From: Cordylochernes scorpioides | Lineage: Eukaryota > Arthropoda > Arachnida > Pseudoscorpiones > Chernetidae | Length of the DNA: 64,000 nucleotides | Assembly: GCA_030710605.1 (NCBI GenBank) | Contig: CP092886.1 | Span: 55,493,382-55,557,381 of the forward strand | Reading direction: 5' to 3' | Shown here: piece after piece, positions 1 through 11,258 of the stretch | How the letters are laid out: each line of letters opens with the position of its first letter | Position numbering within the stretch: the stretch's first letter is position 1 | Translations under genes and position numbers: made by a program | The notes under the pieces: generated by a model | Told to the model about the DNA's origin: nothing | What the model saw: the letters and a program-made list of their open reading frames with translations, nothing else | The model's database searches: none

Positions 1-299
1 TAGTCTCTCGTGGGAATATATCTCTCTTTACTGTGTATTAGATAAACTATGTAAACTTTGTCTTAAAGATTGAAGGCCAAGGAAATAATAAAAATGGATT
101 TCACGAAGCACACTGAAATATAAGCGCAATATTATAAAGTCATAGTTTTATTATATTTCTCTTTCTAGTACAACATTGCCCAGGTTTTGCTCACCGTGAA
201 ACTGAACGAGGAGACTTTGAAGAGATGTCGTGATTATTTAGGATAGTGAGAACGAGTTTTCTACCGAGGGATAGTGAAGTAAAGAGAATTTGATTCCTG
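1..299. other. AT-rich lead-in, no gene seen
   Basis: No coding region, RNA gene or mobile element end was recognised. The last ~100 bases (accgaggg, gagaact-like words) already resemble degraded units of the satellite that follows, so the array may begin near 200. Confidence 0.4.
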
Positions 300-2115
300 A
301 GAAGACTAGAAATGGACTTTGTTACCGAGAGAATTATTTAGTGCAGTGTAGCGTAAAAAATAAAAGAAACAGTTCAACTTTGTCACCCAGCGAGAGATAC
401 AGGGCAGTGTAGCGTCAATAATAAAAGAAACTGAGGTGTCACCGAGCGAGAGTACAGGGCAGTGTAGCGTCAAAATAAAAGAAACAGTTCAACTTTGTCA
501 CCGAGCGAGAGATACAGGGCAGTGTATCGTCAGTAATAAAAGAAACAGTTCAACTTTGTCACCGAGCGAGAGATACAGAGAAGTGTAGCGTCAAAAATAA
601 AAGAAACTAAGGTGTCAACTTTGTCACCGAACGAGAGATACAGAGAAGTGTAGCGTCAAAAATAAAAGAAACTGAGGTGTCACCGAGGGAGAGATACAGG
701 GCAGTGTAGCGTTAATAATAAAAGAAACTGAGGTGTCAACTTTGTCACCGAGCGAGATATACAAGGCAGTGTAGCGTCAAAAATAAAAGAAACAGTTCAA
801 CTTTGTCACCGAGCGAGAGATACAGGGCAGTGTAGCGTCAAAAATAAAAGAAACTGAGATGTCAACTTTTCACCGAGCGAGAGATACAGGGCAGTGTAGC
901 GTCAAAAATAGAAGAAACAGTACAACTTTGTCACCGAGCGAGAGATACAGGGCAGTGTAGCGTCAAAAATAGAAGAAACAGTACAACTTTGTCACCGAGC
1001 GAGAGATACAGGGCAGTGTAGCGTCAAAAATAAAAGAAACTGAGATGTCAACTTTTCACCGAGCGAGAGATACAGGGCAGTGTAGCCACAGTAATAAAAG
1101 AAACCGAGGATAAATTTACCACCTAGCGAGAGATATAGGGCAGTGTATCATCAGTAATAAAATAAATTGAGGCCAACTTTGTCGGCGAGCGAGAAATACA
1201 TGTAATTCCAGCTTCAACTGAGGTGTTTGGCGTGAACTGAGGCTAAATTAGTCACCGAACGAGAGATACAGTGCAGTGTAGCGTCAATAATAAAAGAAAC
1301 TGAGGTCAACTTTGTCGCTGAGCGAAAGATACAGTGCAGTGTAGCGTCCGTAATAAAAGAAACTGAGGTGAAAACTTTGTCGCCGAGCGAGATATGCAGT
1401 GCAGTGTAGCGTCAGTAATAAAATAAACTGTTATCAACTTTGTCGCCGAGCGAGAGATGCAGGGCAGTGTAGCGTCAATAATAAAAGAAACTAAGGTGTC
1501 AACTTTGTCACCGAGCGAGAGATACAGGGCAGTGTATCTCAGTAATAAAAGAAACTGAAGTCAACCTTGGCACCGAGCGAGAGATTACAAGGCAGTGTAG
1601 CGTCAATAATAAAATAAAATGGGACAACTTTGTCACCGAGCGAGAGATACAGTGCACTGTAGCGTCAATAATAAAATAAACTGAGGTGTCAGCTTTGTCG
1701 CCGAGCGCGAGATACAGTGCAGTGTAGCGTCAATAATAAAAGAAACTGAGTTGTCAACTTTGTCGCCGAGCGCGAGATAGAATGCAATGTAGCGTCAGTA
1801 ATAAAAGAAACTGAATTGTCAACTTTATCACCGACCGAGAGATTACAAGGCCGTGTAGCGTCAGTAATAAAAAAAACTTAGGTGTCGCCGAGGGAGAGAT
1901 ACAGGGCAGTGTGTCTCAGTAATAAAAGAAACTGAGCTGTCAACCTCGTCGCTGAACGAGTGAATAGGGGCAGTGCAGCGTCAGTGATATAAGAAACTGA
2001 GTCCAGAAGAGATAAGCAAGTGGGCCAGGCAGTAGACGACGTTCTGAAGAAGAGATCTTCACTACTGAACGAAAAATGAAGGCAATTTAGTCACAGCCGT
2101 AAAGAAACAGAGGTC
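300..2115. repeat. Degenerate ~60-75 bp tandem satellite
   Basis: Roughly 28 diverged units repeat the words caccgagcgagagatacag, ggcagtgtagcgtcaa and taataaaagaaactgagg. Unit length varies because a short spacer (gaggtgtc or cagttcaactttgtc) is present or absent, giving a 60/75-bp mixture. Neighbouring units around 840-1080 share private changes, which suggests local expansion by unequal exchange. Frames are closed in all directions, so this is not coding. Confidence 0.85.
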
Positions 2116-2918
2116 CACCGAGGGAGAGCGGTGACCAGGTCAGGCGCTGGCAGCGAGCCAGAAAGAAAAAAAGGGCGAAGGGTGGGAGAAAGGGGACGGG
2201 GTGCAAGCCGAGCAAACAAGCCCCACTTCCGCCAGGACTTCCCTCCTGCACGTGACTGTCTCCGGCCCATTGACCGGCAGCTTCAGTCAGTCCTGTGTGT
2301 GTTCACTCTCTAACTTCTCTCTATGAAAACTTTTAGAAATAATTGGTTGTTTGGCGGCAGTCATACTGTGAGAATGTCCAAAAGAAAAATAAATGCTAAA
2401 CAACCCATCAAACGGTTATGGGTTAGCATAGTCATAGTTTTCATATATATATAATGTTTTGCAAATTTTTGCATAAGTCTCAGTACACAGACTTGTACAA
2501 AGACCAAGAAATCAACTTTGTCGAAATATATTTGAATTATAGTAAGTAATATAATCCCAAAATATATATGTACTAATAAGTTATAAAACGTTTTAATCCT
2601 ATATCTATAATTGAATTGGTCCTAAAACTTGTATACCTCCACGGTCAGACTCCAAGGCCATAATATAAAGATGTTGCCTTGAGCCATTCATTGAGGAATT
2701 CCATGGGAAAACTAATGCGGCGATTTCCCATCGCCCAATATTGATAAACAAGGATATATTTAGATCCGAAATATGCCCATTTATAAATAATATTTTTTTT
2801 TTTTGTATTTGCCCCATTTTCAAAAATTATGAAATGTACATATTAAAAGGATAGAGATTGTAACCTTTAAGTAAGTTTTGTAAAACTTGTTCTACGTTAT
2901 ATTGGTTTTTATTTTCTA
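2116..2918. other. Array flank, no recognisable gene
   Basis: The first ~200 bases are GC-richer and open for 60 codons on the plus strand (2131-2313), but composition is low-complexity basic (Arg/Lys/Gly) with no domain. The rest is AT-rich. A 72-codon minus frame (2605-2823) shows nothing family-like. I treat both as chance. Confidence 0.4.
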
Positions 2919-2968
2919 CTAGACGAATGACCCGGGCAACGCCCGGGTTTTACCCGATTAAATGTTTT

Positions 2969-2982
2969 TATTCAAATAATAT
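2969..2982. repeat. LINE target-site duplication, left copy
   Basis: TATTCAAATAATAT, identical to 12358-12371. The related Helitron copy at about 52769-52783 shows the same sequence uninterrupted, that is, an empty site. Confidence 0.9.
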
Positions 2983-3024
2983 ATTTCCAGGTGCAGGAGG
3001 TTATCCAAAAAGGATAAAGCCCCA

Positions 3025-3285
3025 ATGCTGGTAGAGGTCCCAGAACACATCGAGAGAATAAAGATATTTAAAAAATCATTTAAATTAAGGGATTTGAATA
3101 TCTTTGTAAGCAAGGACTACTCTCCTAGTACCAGAGAACAACGCCGACTGTTGATTCCTAAATGGAAAGAATTCTTAAACAAAGGAATCACGGCAAAACT
3201 TAGGGATGATAAACTGATTGTTAACGGAACAGTTTATCAGGTTTTCAGTGGTAAAATTACCTCCAAGGAGGGTGCGGAGTTATAG
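3025..3285 (+). pseudogene. LINE: conserved segment upstream of the endonuclease
   Basis: An 86-codon open frame, lysine/arginine rich, containing STREQRRLLIPKW and LRDDKLIVNG. Such a segment commonly precedes the endonuclease in arthropod LINE proteins; its role is probably nucleic-acid binding, inferred only from charge. It ends at a stop at 3283-3285, about 90 bases before endonuclease-like sequence in the same strand. Either it is the end of ORF1 or a stop has split one longer protein. Confidence 0.55.
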
Positions 3286-3339
3286 CAACAGGATGAAAAT
3301 ACAAACAAAAGAGAATTTGTAATATCACCAGACCTGCAA

Positions 3340-4545
3340 TTGAGACCTACTAAATATAAAAACTCTATTGACATTTTATACTGGAACATAAATGGATACA
3401 TGAGAGCTAGTTCATTGTTTGATCTTCTCGATTATATAAAACATTATCATATTTTTGCACTTGCAGAAAACCTGGCTCGACCGCAATATACAAGTGGACA
3501 TACATGAATTTACTATTTATGAATCGCTGGCTACAAGATGTTGCAAGACTGGAAGACCGTCTGGTGGAATACTGGTCGGAATCAGTAAAATGCTTGCAAA
3601 TTATATTTACAAAATAGAAATTGAGCCTAACTGGATTTCAATTTGTTTTAAACAAACCTCTATATGTAAACTATGTATACTAGTCGCATATTTACCACCT
3701 GGTGATACTTTTAAACTCAACCTAAACAAACTATTTAGGTTTATTGAGGAAAGATTATTATGTGGCTATGAAATAATGCTGGCGGGTGACCTTAACATTC
3801 GAACGGGATCTATGGGCGTTTTCACAATGTATTTGCGCTCTCTTCAAATATTTTCTCACTGCGTAATTCCAGTGACAAGATGATCTCTCCAAATGCAACC
3901 CATTTTGTTGAGTTCCTCGACAATAATTTACTGACAATATTAAATGGCAGATCGATGGCAGATCAAAATGGCAATTTTACTTACATCTCAGACCGTGGCT
4001 CTTCGGTCTTGGATTACTTTGTGGTGACCCCTTGCTTTTGGATCTAATTGAGAACTTCCAAGTTGATTGTTCTCCATATTCGGACCATCTCCCTATCACC
4101 TTATCTGCCCTTATAGTGCCCGGTTCTGATCGCAGAATTACTTCAATACAGTCGATGGTGAATTACTCGAGACATACAAATCCAACACCTTTAACAAGTT
4201 ATAGATGGATACATGATAACTCACAGTTTTTCTCGCAGGCACTAAATGAAATACACCTGAATTGGAATCACTCAATAGATAATACAATGAGGCTTTTAAC
4301 TGATAAAATCATTGATACTATGGGCAAAGCGGGGATGCAGAGAAGATCCAAAACATTGAACCCAAATTCAAAGCCCTGGTTTGATCGAGAATGTTATCTA
4401 ACAAAAAAGAATACTAAATCCCATCTTAAAATCTACATGAAATCAAAAAAAGAAACAGACCGTGTTAACTATATTTCAAAAAAGAAATTCTATGCTGCAT
4501 TAATTAGAGATAAAAAGAAAAATACTACCAATCATTGCGTGTAAA
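3340..4545 (+). pseudogene. LINE APE endonuclease domain, frameshifted
   Basis: Pieces in different frames carry the endonuclease motifs in order: an N-terminal LYWNINGY segment (~3380), a central RPSGGILVGIS (~3560), AGDLNIRTG (~3780, the GDxN motif), a DRGSSVLDYFVV stretch (~3990-4025) and SDHLPITL (~4080-4105, the catalytic SDH). These match apurinic-like endonucleases that nick target DNA for target-primed reverse transcription. At least two frameshifts separate the motifs, so no active enzyme is made. Residues after SDH form the linker to the RT. Confidence 0.85.
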
Positions 4546-6092
4546 TTTATCAAGCAATACTCATGACTCTAAAAAACTTTTGGAAAACAATAAGCATTTA
4601 TAAAAAAGAAGTTTCATTCAAGGAAACATATCGCTTCAAGAATGGCACCAATTTTACGACAAACTACTCTCATCCGAAACATCAACAGAATATATCCTTC
4701 CTATACTAAACACGCTTTCAGTGGATACAGGCTTATTGGCGGAAATTACAATGAGGGAGATAACAGAAGAAATCTCGCGTTTAAAGAACTGTAAAGCAGC
4801 TGGAATCGACGAGGTACCTAACGAAGCAATCAAGCTCCTTCCTCACAGTTACATTCTGTTACTCAAGGATCTATACAACAGAATACTAAGATCTGCTGTA
4901 TTCCCATCCTCTTTCTCGAAGTCTATTATTCATCCGATTTTTAAAAAATGGCGATTTTGAAAATCCATCCAACTACCGCGGAATCTCACTGCTGAGCAAT
5001 TTCGCGAAACTATTCATAGCAATACTTAGGTCCCGCCTAGTCAAATGGATTGAAACTAATGGTATTATCCCAGAGAATCAAGCGGGCTTTAGATCTGCTC
5101 ACTCATGTCAAGATCACATTTTCATATTGACATCTGTAATCCAACTTGCCCTAAGGAAGAAAAGAGGTAAATGTTACTCCTTCTTCGTAGACTTAAAAAA
5201 AAGCTTTTGACACGGTTCCTCACGCATTGCTATGGACAAAACTAGTCAAAATAGGACTGAATCACCGATTTGTAAACTTAATTAAATGTTATTATGAAGA
5301 CATGACCGCTGCGGTTCGTTGGAACAATTCTATCACTGAATTCATTGAAATTCGTTCGGGGGTGCTCCAAGGTGACCCACTATCCCCATGCCTATTCCTA
5401 CTCTTTATTAATGATTTGATTAAAATATTTGATGACTCGGCGTTGTCAGGAATATACTTACCCAATTTCGGAACATACACCTCCTCCTATATGCCGACGA
5501 TATTGTTCTGATAGGTGATTCTAAAATAAACCTTCAATTGAAAATCAATATACTGAAAACCTATCTAGAAACGAACTTACTAACTCTGAACGAAAACAAG
5601 TCAAGAATAATGGTTTTCCGTAATGGAGGAAAGGTGGCGCGTTCAGAAAGATGGTACTGGGGTCAAAGTCCTTTAAGTGTTACATCAAAATATACGTACT
5701 TGGGCTACCCGCTAACCCCTTCGATTTCTTCCACTCAAGTTGCCTTAAATTATAGAGGCAGGACCATGGCTGCGATGGGTGCTGTGGGGGAGATTATTCT
5801 GAAGTCCAAGCTCAAATCCTTCCATGCAAGTATGAGATTGTTGGATTCTATGATCTTGACAGTCCTACTCTATGCGGCTCCAATCTGGGCACATGATCAA
5901 GCCTTAATCTTAGATAGAATCCAGGATACCTTTCTCAGACGTTTTCTGTGCCTTCCAAGCTATACTCCGGGCTATATTTTGAGGGCCGAAACAGGAAGAA
6001 ACTCTCTTGATATTACAGTGAAAAAAACTAACTTTAAAATTCTGGACTAGAATTCTGAAAATGGACGGCAGCAGGCTACCTTCAATTTGTTT
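4546..6092 (+). pseudogene. LINE reverse transcriptase domain, frameshifted
   Basis: RT motifs run in order: CKAAGIDEVPNEA (~4788), NYRGISLLSNFAK (~4970-5010), NQAGFRSAHS (~5080), FFVDLKK (~5180, followed by a base change that shifts frame), GVLQGDPLSPCLF (~5360-5400) and the catalytic YADD at 5490-5501. The YADD lies in a different frame from GDPLSP. The domain continues through a thumb-like region to a stop at 6048-6050 and is then interrupted at 6098 by the BEL/Pao insertion. Function lost. Confidence 0.9.
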
Positions 6093-6097
6093 GGCAC
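6093..6097. repeat. BEL/Pao target duplication, left
   Basis: GGCAC immediately before the LTR, repeated at 11615-11619. Five bases is usual for BEL/Pao integrases. Confidence 0.9.
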
Positions 6098-6452
6098 TGT
6101 TGGGAGCTTGTTTCCTCACAGCAATAGTTTGGTCTTCCGTGTAGCTCCTTCAGCTTTCTTTCTGGTCTCAGGTGTTGACGATTTGTGGCAGAGCTTAATT
6201 GGACTGTATGTTACGACCAGACCTGCGTGATTGACTAACGAGATTGATGTTCCTTCGCAAGACTGAGATGTAGCACGTTGTATGACTAGAGGAAGTACGC
6301 CTCACACGAATTTGCTAACACACTAACTTTATTCAATCATCCACTCATTTTATATACATACATATTTACATAGTCAAAAGAAAGAAAGAAGAATTTGCAT
6401 GACTATGAATCAATGCAGCCTAGCTAGCGATTTGCATAGCTAGGCGCAAACA
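6098..6452 (-). repeat. BEL/Pao LTR 1 (3' LTR of the left unit)
   Basis: Begins TGTTTGCGCC and ends CTCCCAACA on the minus strand (TG...CA). It differs from the other two by one missing T near 6200 in a T-run. The stop of the Gag-protease frame lies about 13 bases inside it. Confidence 0.92.
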
Positions 6453-8605
6453 TACTCCCCCCCACCGCTGAACTTCAGTTCAGATCTTGAGGCGCAATGG
6501 GAAGAGGGGCCAGCTAGGCGATTGGTCTCCCGAAAACTCCTCCGGCTGTCCAAGTTAGATCTGCGCAAGACACCTTCACCAGACCTTTCTCCCAGTGGAA
6601 TTATTGGAGATCTAGAGGTAGGAATGGAGCTGTTTTGATGAGCTTTCCTTAATAGCAGTTTCACACTGTATCTTCCTTGGCCGCCTCTGGAATAGGTTTT
6701 CTGGTAGTAAGTTTCATAAACTTCTTCTCTTGGATTCTGGTCCTGTAATGACGGCACTGACTCCGTTTGCCTGAAATCTCCCACCAGACCATCCAATTCT
6801 GATGTTGTTTGAACCGCAAGGCTGCAAGGTCCACCTTTATAGCTCGACGAGAGAGAGCCTTCCACCTTGCCCATCAGAATCCAACCGAGCCTTGATTTCA
6901 CCGCTATAGGCTGGTTCCTTCCCAGCATTTTTTTCTCTCCTTGCATCAGATATGCATACATATCTGCACCTAGAATGATGTCGATTGGTGCCGAAATATG
7001 AAACAGAGGGTCTGCCAAATCAAGCCCTCTCTGCATGATCCAGGTTGGTTCTGCCAATTTGAAGTTTGGAATTTCGGTGGTTAAGACCTCCATCACCAGA
7101 GCATTCGTTTCATAAATTTCGGATCTATAAATCGACCTGAATGTCAAGTCAACAGATGTAGTTGACACCTGGACTGGATTATTTCCAATACCCCTAAGTG
7201 AGCGTCCTGATGTTTCTCCCTTGAGTCCAAGTTTCTCACAAATTCCTTTTGTGATCAAACTAACTTGTGATCCACTATCTAAAAGTGCTCGGCAGATCTG
7301 CTGTGTACCATTTGCACCTTCCACAATTATCTGAGCAGTCGCAAGGAGCACTTGATTGATGGTCTCACTTCCTTGTTCAATACTGGTATTGTTGATTTCA
7401 CTTACAGGTGTAAAGATCTGTGGCTTCGCACCCTTCTGAGTATTAGTCACCTCTGTGTCAAGCCTATGGAGCAAGGTATGGTGCCTTTTGTTGCACTTCT
7501 TGCAAGGTCCTTGGTAACAATTTTTTCCCGTATGACCTCTCTTTAGACAATTGTAGCACATCTTGTGTTGTTTAACAAATTCCCATTTTTGTTCGATGGG
7601 CATTGTACTAAATGTAGTACAGTTGTAGATTCTGTGACCTGCCTTGCATGCTATGCATATTTGAGCATTGGTATTTATCGCAAGGTGTACATTTGCATAG
7701 TTCCTTTGGATTTCATTTTCTTTTCTTTGATATTCCCCTGATCCTTGTGGCAGACTTCTAGCTTGTCTCTCAAGAAACAGAACGAAGTCCTCATAGCAAG
7801 GAAATGATCTCTCATCCTGGGTCAACTCCCACTGCCGTTTCATATCCTCATCGATTCTGTTCCTCAAGAACTGCACCAAGATTATGTCCACCATCTCATT
7901 TCTTTGCAATCCGAGGGATTCTAGATTGCGTACAGACTCGTTACATGTATCCAGGAGTTCCCTTAGGGCCTTTGCTGATGGACTCTTCATTTGCTTAATC
8001 TTGAAGATTTTGTTCAGTTGTGCATAAGCCAACTCTCTTTGGTTGTCGTATCTGGAAACTAGAGTATCCCATGCTTGCCTGTAGCTTTCTGATGATATCG
8101 GGAACCCACGTATCAGTTTGGCCGCTTCTCCCTTTACTGCGGAGCCCAAATATTGTAGCCTTTGTAGATCGTTTAAGCCTGGATTTTGATCTATGCCCAT
8201 TCCGAATACCTCTTTGAAGTTAAACCAAGAGTTTGCATCTCCATAGAAGTGAGGCAACTCGAACTTGGGCAATATCACTGTTTCGATGGCTTTTGCTTGT
8301 TTTGTATCAGCTGTACTTTGGTTTCCTTCTAATGCACGCCTGAGCTTTAATTCCAGTTTTTCGATTTTATCTTGAATCGCTTCATAACCTTCGAGTTCTT
8401 TTTCTTCATCTACTTCCTCCTGATCAAATAACTCATCGAATAGGATTTTTGTCTCCGTTTTTATTTCTGTAATTCCCTCTTCTATCAGTTTCAATTTATG
8501 GAGATCGCCTCCCGATATGTCTTCATCCACGGATGCCAGGTATCTATCCATTCGTCTTATCTGTGAACGGATCTTGATCTTTATGCCTTTCATTGCTTTA
8601 GACAT
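6440..8605 (-). CDS. BEL/Pao Gag-protease polyprotein (left copy)
   Basis: An intact 721-codon frame. Residues ~1-105 form a charged, coiled-coil-like N-terminus. Residues ~110-290 are a Gag capsid-like domain of the DUF1759 type (PKFELPHFYGD, then DTLVSRYDN). Three zinc knuckles follow: CIACKAGHRIYNC (~318), CYNCLKRGHTGKNC (~348) and a CKKCNKRHH type (~367). Around residue 442 is the retropepsin LLDSGSQVSLI motif of DUF1758 with catalytic Asp, and GADMYA downstream. After ~600 the chain is the protease-RT linker, then abruptly a short out-of-frame piece of integrase tail. The start follows the PBS by ~70 bases. RT is missing, so it can package and process but not copy itself. Confidence 0.9.
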   Translation of the reverse strand: MSKAMKGIKIKIRSQIRRMDRYLASVDEDISGGDLHKLKLIEEGITEIKTETKILFDELFDQEEVDEEKELEGYEAIQDKIEKLELKLRRALEGNQSTADTKQAKAIETVILPKFELPHFYGDANSWFNFKEVFGMGIDQNPGLNDLQRLQYLGSAVKGEAAKLIRGFPISSESYRQAWDTLVSRYDNQRELAYAQLNKIFKIKQMKSPSAKALRELLDTCNESVRNLESLGLQRNEMVDIILVQFLRNRIDEDMKRQWELTQDERSFPCYEDFVLFLERQARSLPQGSGEYQRKENEIQRNYANVHLAINTNAQICIACKAGHRIYNCTTFSTMPIEQKWEFVKQHKMCYNCLKRGHTGKNCYQGPCKKCNKRHHTLLHRLDTEVTNTQKGAKPQIFTPVSEINNTSIEQGSETINQVLLATAQIIVEGANGTQQICRALLDSGSQVSLITKGICEKLGLKGETSGRSLRGIGNNPVQVSTTSVDLTFRSIYRSEIYETNALVMEVLTTEIPNFKLAEPTWIMQRGLDLADPLFHISAPIDIILGADMYAYLMQGEKKMLGRNQPIAVKSRLGWILMGKVEGSLSSSYKGGPCSLAVQTTSELDGLVGDFRQTESVPSLQDQNPREEVYETYYQKTYSRGGQGRYSVKLLLRKAHQNSSIPTSRSPIIPLGERSGEGVLRRSNLDSRRSFRETNRLAGPSSHCASRSELKFSGGGEYVCA
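6455..6466 (-). other. Polypurine tract, left unit
   Basis: On the minus strand GGTGGGGGGGAG lies two bases before the 3' LTR start TGTTTGCG. This is the expected plus-strand primer position of an LTR retroelement. The same tract occurs at 9036-9047 in the right unit. Confidence 0.8.
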
Positions 8606-8658
8606 GTTTTCAGTTTTGAAGGTTTTTCCTCAGCAGAATCACGCTCTTTCTCTTGATA

Positions 8659-8675
8659 TCCGGCTCGAGGGACCA
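8659..8675 (-). other. tRNA primer-binding site, left unit
   Basis: Two bases after the LTR end the minus strand reads TGGTCCCTCGAGCCGG, complementary to a tRNA 3' end (CCA). I do not assign the tRNA. It is repeated at 11240-11256 in the right unit. Confidence 0.75.
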
Positions 8676-8677
8676 TA

Positions 8678-9033
8678 TGTTGGGAGCTTGTTTCCTCACA
8701 GCAATAGTTTGGTCTTCCGTGTAGCTCCTTCAGCTTTCTTTCTGGTCTCAGGTGTTGACGATTTGTGGCAGAGCTTAATTTGGACTGTATGTTACGACCA
8801 GACCTGCGTGATTGACTAACGAGATTGATGTTCCTTCGCAAGACTGAGATGTAGCACGTTGTATGACTAGAGGAAGTACGCCTCACACGAATTTGCTAAC
8901 ACACTAACTTTATTCAATCATCCACTCATTTTATATACATACATATTTACATAGTCAAAAGAAAGAAAGAAGAATTTGCATGACTATGAATCAATGCAGC
9001 CTAGCTAGCGATTTGCATAGCTAGGCGCAAACA
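8678..9033 (-). repeat. BEL/Pao LTR 2 (shared middle LTR)
   Basis: 356 bp. It serves as 5' LTR of the left unit and 3' LTR of the right unit. No target duplication flanks it (left neighbour is the PBS, right neighbour the polypurine tract), so the two units were not inserted independently side by side. Confidence 0.92.
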
Positions 9034-11186
9034 TACTCCCCCCCACCGCTGAACTTCAGTTCAGATCTTGAGGCGCAATGGGAAGAGGGGCCAGCTAGGC
9101 GATTGGTCTCCCGAAAACTCCTCCGGCTGTCCAAGTTAGATCTGCGCAAGACACCTTCACCAGACCTTTCTCCCAGTGGAATTATTGGAGATCTAGAGGT
9201 AGGAATGGAGCTGTTTTGATGAGCTTTCCTTAATAGCAGTTTCACACTGTATCTTCCTTGGCCGCCTCTGGAATAGGTTTTCTGGTAGTAAGTTTCATAA
9301 ACTTCTTCTCTTGGATTCTGGTCCTGTAATGACGGCACTGACTCCGTTTGCCTGAAATCTCCCACCAGACCATCCAATTCTGATGTTGTTTGAACCGCAA
9401 GGCTGCAAGGTCCACCTTTATAGCTCGACGAGAGAGAGCCTTCCACCTTGCCCATCAGAATCCAACCGAGCCTTGATTTCACCGCTATAGGCTGGTTCCT
9501 TCCCAGCATTTTTTTCTCTCCTTGCATCAGATATGCATACATATCTGCACCTAGAATGATGTCGATTGGTGCCGAAATATGAAACAGAGGGTCTGCCAAA
9601 TCAAGCCCTCTCTGCATGATCCAGGTTGGTTCTGCCAATTTGAAGTTTGGAATTTCGGTGGTTAAGACCTCCATCACCAGAGCATTCGTTTCATAAATTT
9701 CGGATCTATAAATCGACCTGAATGTCAAGTCAACAGATGTAGTTGACACCTGGACTGGATTATTTCCAATACCCCTAAGTGAGCGTCCTGATGTTTCTCC
9801 CTTGAGTCCAAGTTTCTCACAAATTCCTTTTGTGATCAAACTAACTTGTGATCCACTATCTAAAAGTGCTCGGCAGATCTGCTGTGTACCATTTGCACCT
9901 TCCACAATTATCTGAGCAGTCGCAAGGAGCACTTGATTGATGGTCTCACTTCCTTGTTCAATACTGGTATTGTTGATTTCACTTACAGGTGTAAAGATCT
10001 GTGGCTTCGCACCCTTCTGAGTATTAGTCACCTCTGTGTCAAGCCTATGGAGCAAGGTATGGTGCCTTTTGTTGCACTTCTTGCAAGGTCCTTGGTAACA
10101 ATTTTTTCCCGTATGACCTCTCTTTAGACAATTGTAGCACATCTTGTGTTGTTTAACAAATTCCCATTTTTGTTCGATGGGCATTGTACTAAATGTAGTA
10201 CAGTTGTAGATTCTGTGACCTGCCTTGCATGCTATGCATATTTGAGCATTGGTATTTATCGCAAGGTGTACATTTGCATAGTTCCTTTGGATTTCATTTT
10301 CTTTTCTTTGATATTCCCCTGATCCTTGTGGCAGACTTCTAGCTTGTCTCTCAAGAAACAGAACGAAGTCCTCATAGCAAGGAAATGATCTCTCATCCTG
10401 GGTCAACTCCCACTGCCGTTTCATATCCTCATCGATTCTGTTCCTCAAGAACTGCACCAAGATTATGTCCACCATCTCATTTCTTTGCAATCCGAGGGAT
10501 TCTAGATTGCGTACAGACTCGTTACATGTATCCAGGAGTTCCCTTAGGGCCTTTGCTGATGGACTCTTCATTTGCTTAATCTTGAAGATTTTGTTCAGTT
10601 GTGCATAAGCCAACTCTCTTTGGTTGTCGTATCTGGAAACTAGAGTATCCCATGCTTGCCTGTAGCTTTCTGATGATATCGGGAACCCACGTATCAGTTT
10701 GGCCGCTTCTCCCTTTACTGCGGAGCCCAAATATTGTAGCCTTTGTAGATCGTTTAAGCCTGGATTTTGATCTATGCCCATTCCGAATACCTCTTTGAAG
10801 TTAAACCAAGAGTTTGCATCTCCATAGAAGTGAGGCAACTCGAACTTGGGCAATATCACTGTTTCGATGGCTTTTGCTTGTTTTGTATCAGCTGTACTTT
10901 GGTTTCCTTCTAATGCACGCCTGAGCTTTAATTCCAGTTTTTCGATTTTATCTTGAATCGCTTCATAACCTTCGAGTTCTTTTTCTTCATCTACTTCCTC
11001 CTGATCAAATAACTCATCGAATAGGATTTTTGTCTCCGTTTTTATTTCTGTAATTCCCTCTTCTATCAGTTTCAATTTATGGAGATCGCCTCCCGATATG
11101 TCTTCATCCACGGATGCCAGGTATCTATCCATTCGTCTTATCTGTGAACGGATCTTGATCTTTATGCCTTTCATTGCTTTAGACAT
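9021..11186 (-). CDS. BEL/Pao Gag-protease polyprotein (right copy)
   Basis: Identical over all 721 residues to the copy at 6440-8605: coiled-coil N-terminus, DUF1759-type Gag, three zinc knuckles and a DUF1758 protease with LLDSG. The identity, including the internal deletion that removed RT and integrase, shows that duplication came after the deletion and is recent. This is the copy next to the outer 5' LTR (11259-11614), so transcripts from that LTR would read it first. Confidence 0.9.
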   Translation of the reverse strand: MSKAMKGIKIKIRSQIRRMDRYLASVDEDISGGDLHKLKLIEEGITEIKTETKILFDELFDQEEVDEEKELEGYEAIQDKIEKLELKLRRALEGNQSTADTKQAKAIETVILPKFELPHFYGDANSWFNFKEVFGMGIDQNPGLNDLQRLQYLGSAVKGEAAKLIRGFPISSESYRQAWDTLVSRYDNQRELAYAQLNKIFKIKQMKSPSAKALRELLDTCNESVRNLESLGLQRNEMVDIILVQFLRNRIDEDMKRQWELTQDERSFPCYEDFVLFLERQARSLPQGSGEYQRKENEIQRNYANVHLAINTNAQICIACKAGHRIYNCTTFSTMPIEQKWEFVKQHKMCYNCLKRGHTGKNCYQGPCKKCNKRHHTLLHRLDTEVTNTQKGAKPQIFTPVSEINNTSIEQGSETINQVLLATAQIIVEGANGTQQICRALLDSGSQVSLITKGICEKLGLKGETSGRSLRGIGNNPVQVSTTSVDLTFRSIYRSEIYETNALVMEVLTTEIPNFKLAEPTWIMQRGLDLADPLFHISAPIDIILGADMYAYLMQGEKKMLGRNQPIAVKSRLGWILMGKVEGSLSSSYKGGPCSLAVQTTSELDGLVGDFRQTESVPSLQDQNPREEVYETYYQKTYSRGGQGRYSVKLLLRKAHQNSSIPTSRSPIIPLGERSGEGVLRRSNLDSRRSFRETNRLAGPSSHCASRSELKFSGGGEYVCA

Positions 11187-11258
11187 GTTTTCAGTTTTGA
11201 AGGTTTTTCCTCAGCAGAATCACGCTCTTTCTCTTGATATCCGGCTCGAGGGACCATA

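Noticed and set aside
300..2115. CRISPR-like spacing in the 5' array
   Set aside because: Units are contiguous and diverged with no unique spacers, in a eukaryotic context. It is a satellite.
8517..8819. Plus-strand 100-codon frame over the BEL/Pao LTR and leader (also 11098-11400)
   Set aside because: Antisense to the Gag start and LTR. Present in both copies only because the element is duplicated.
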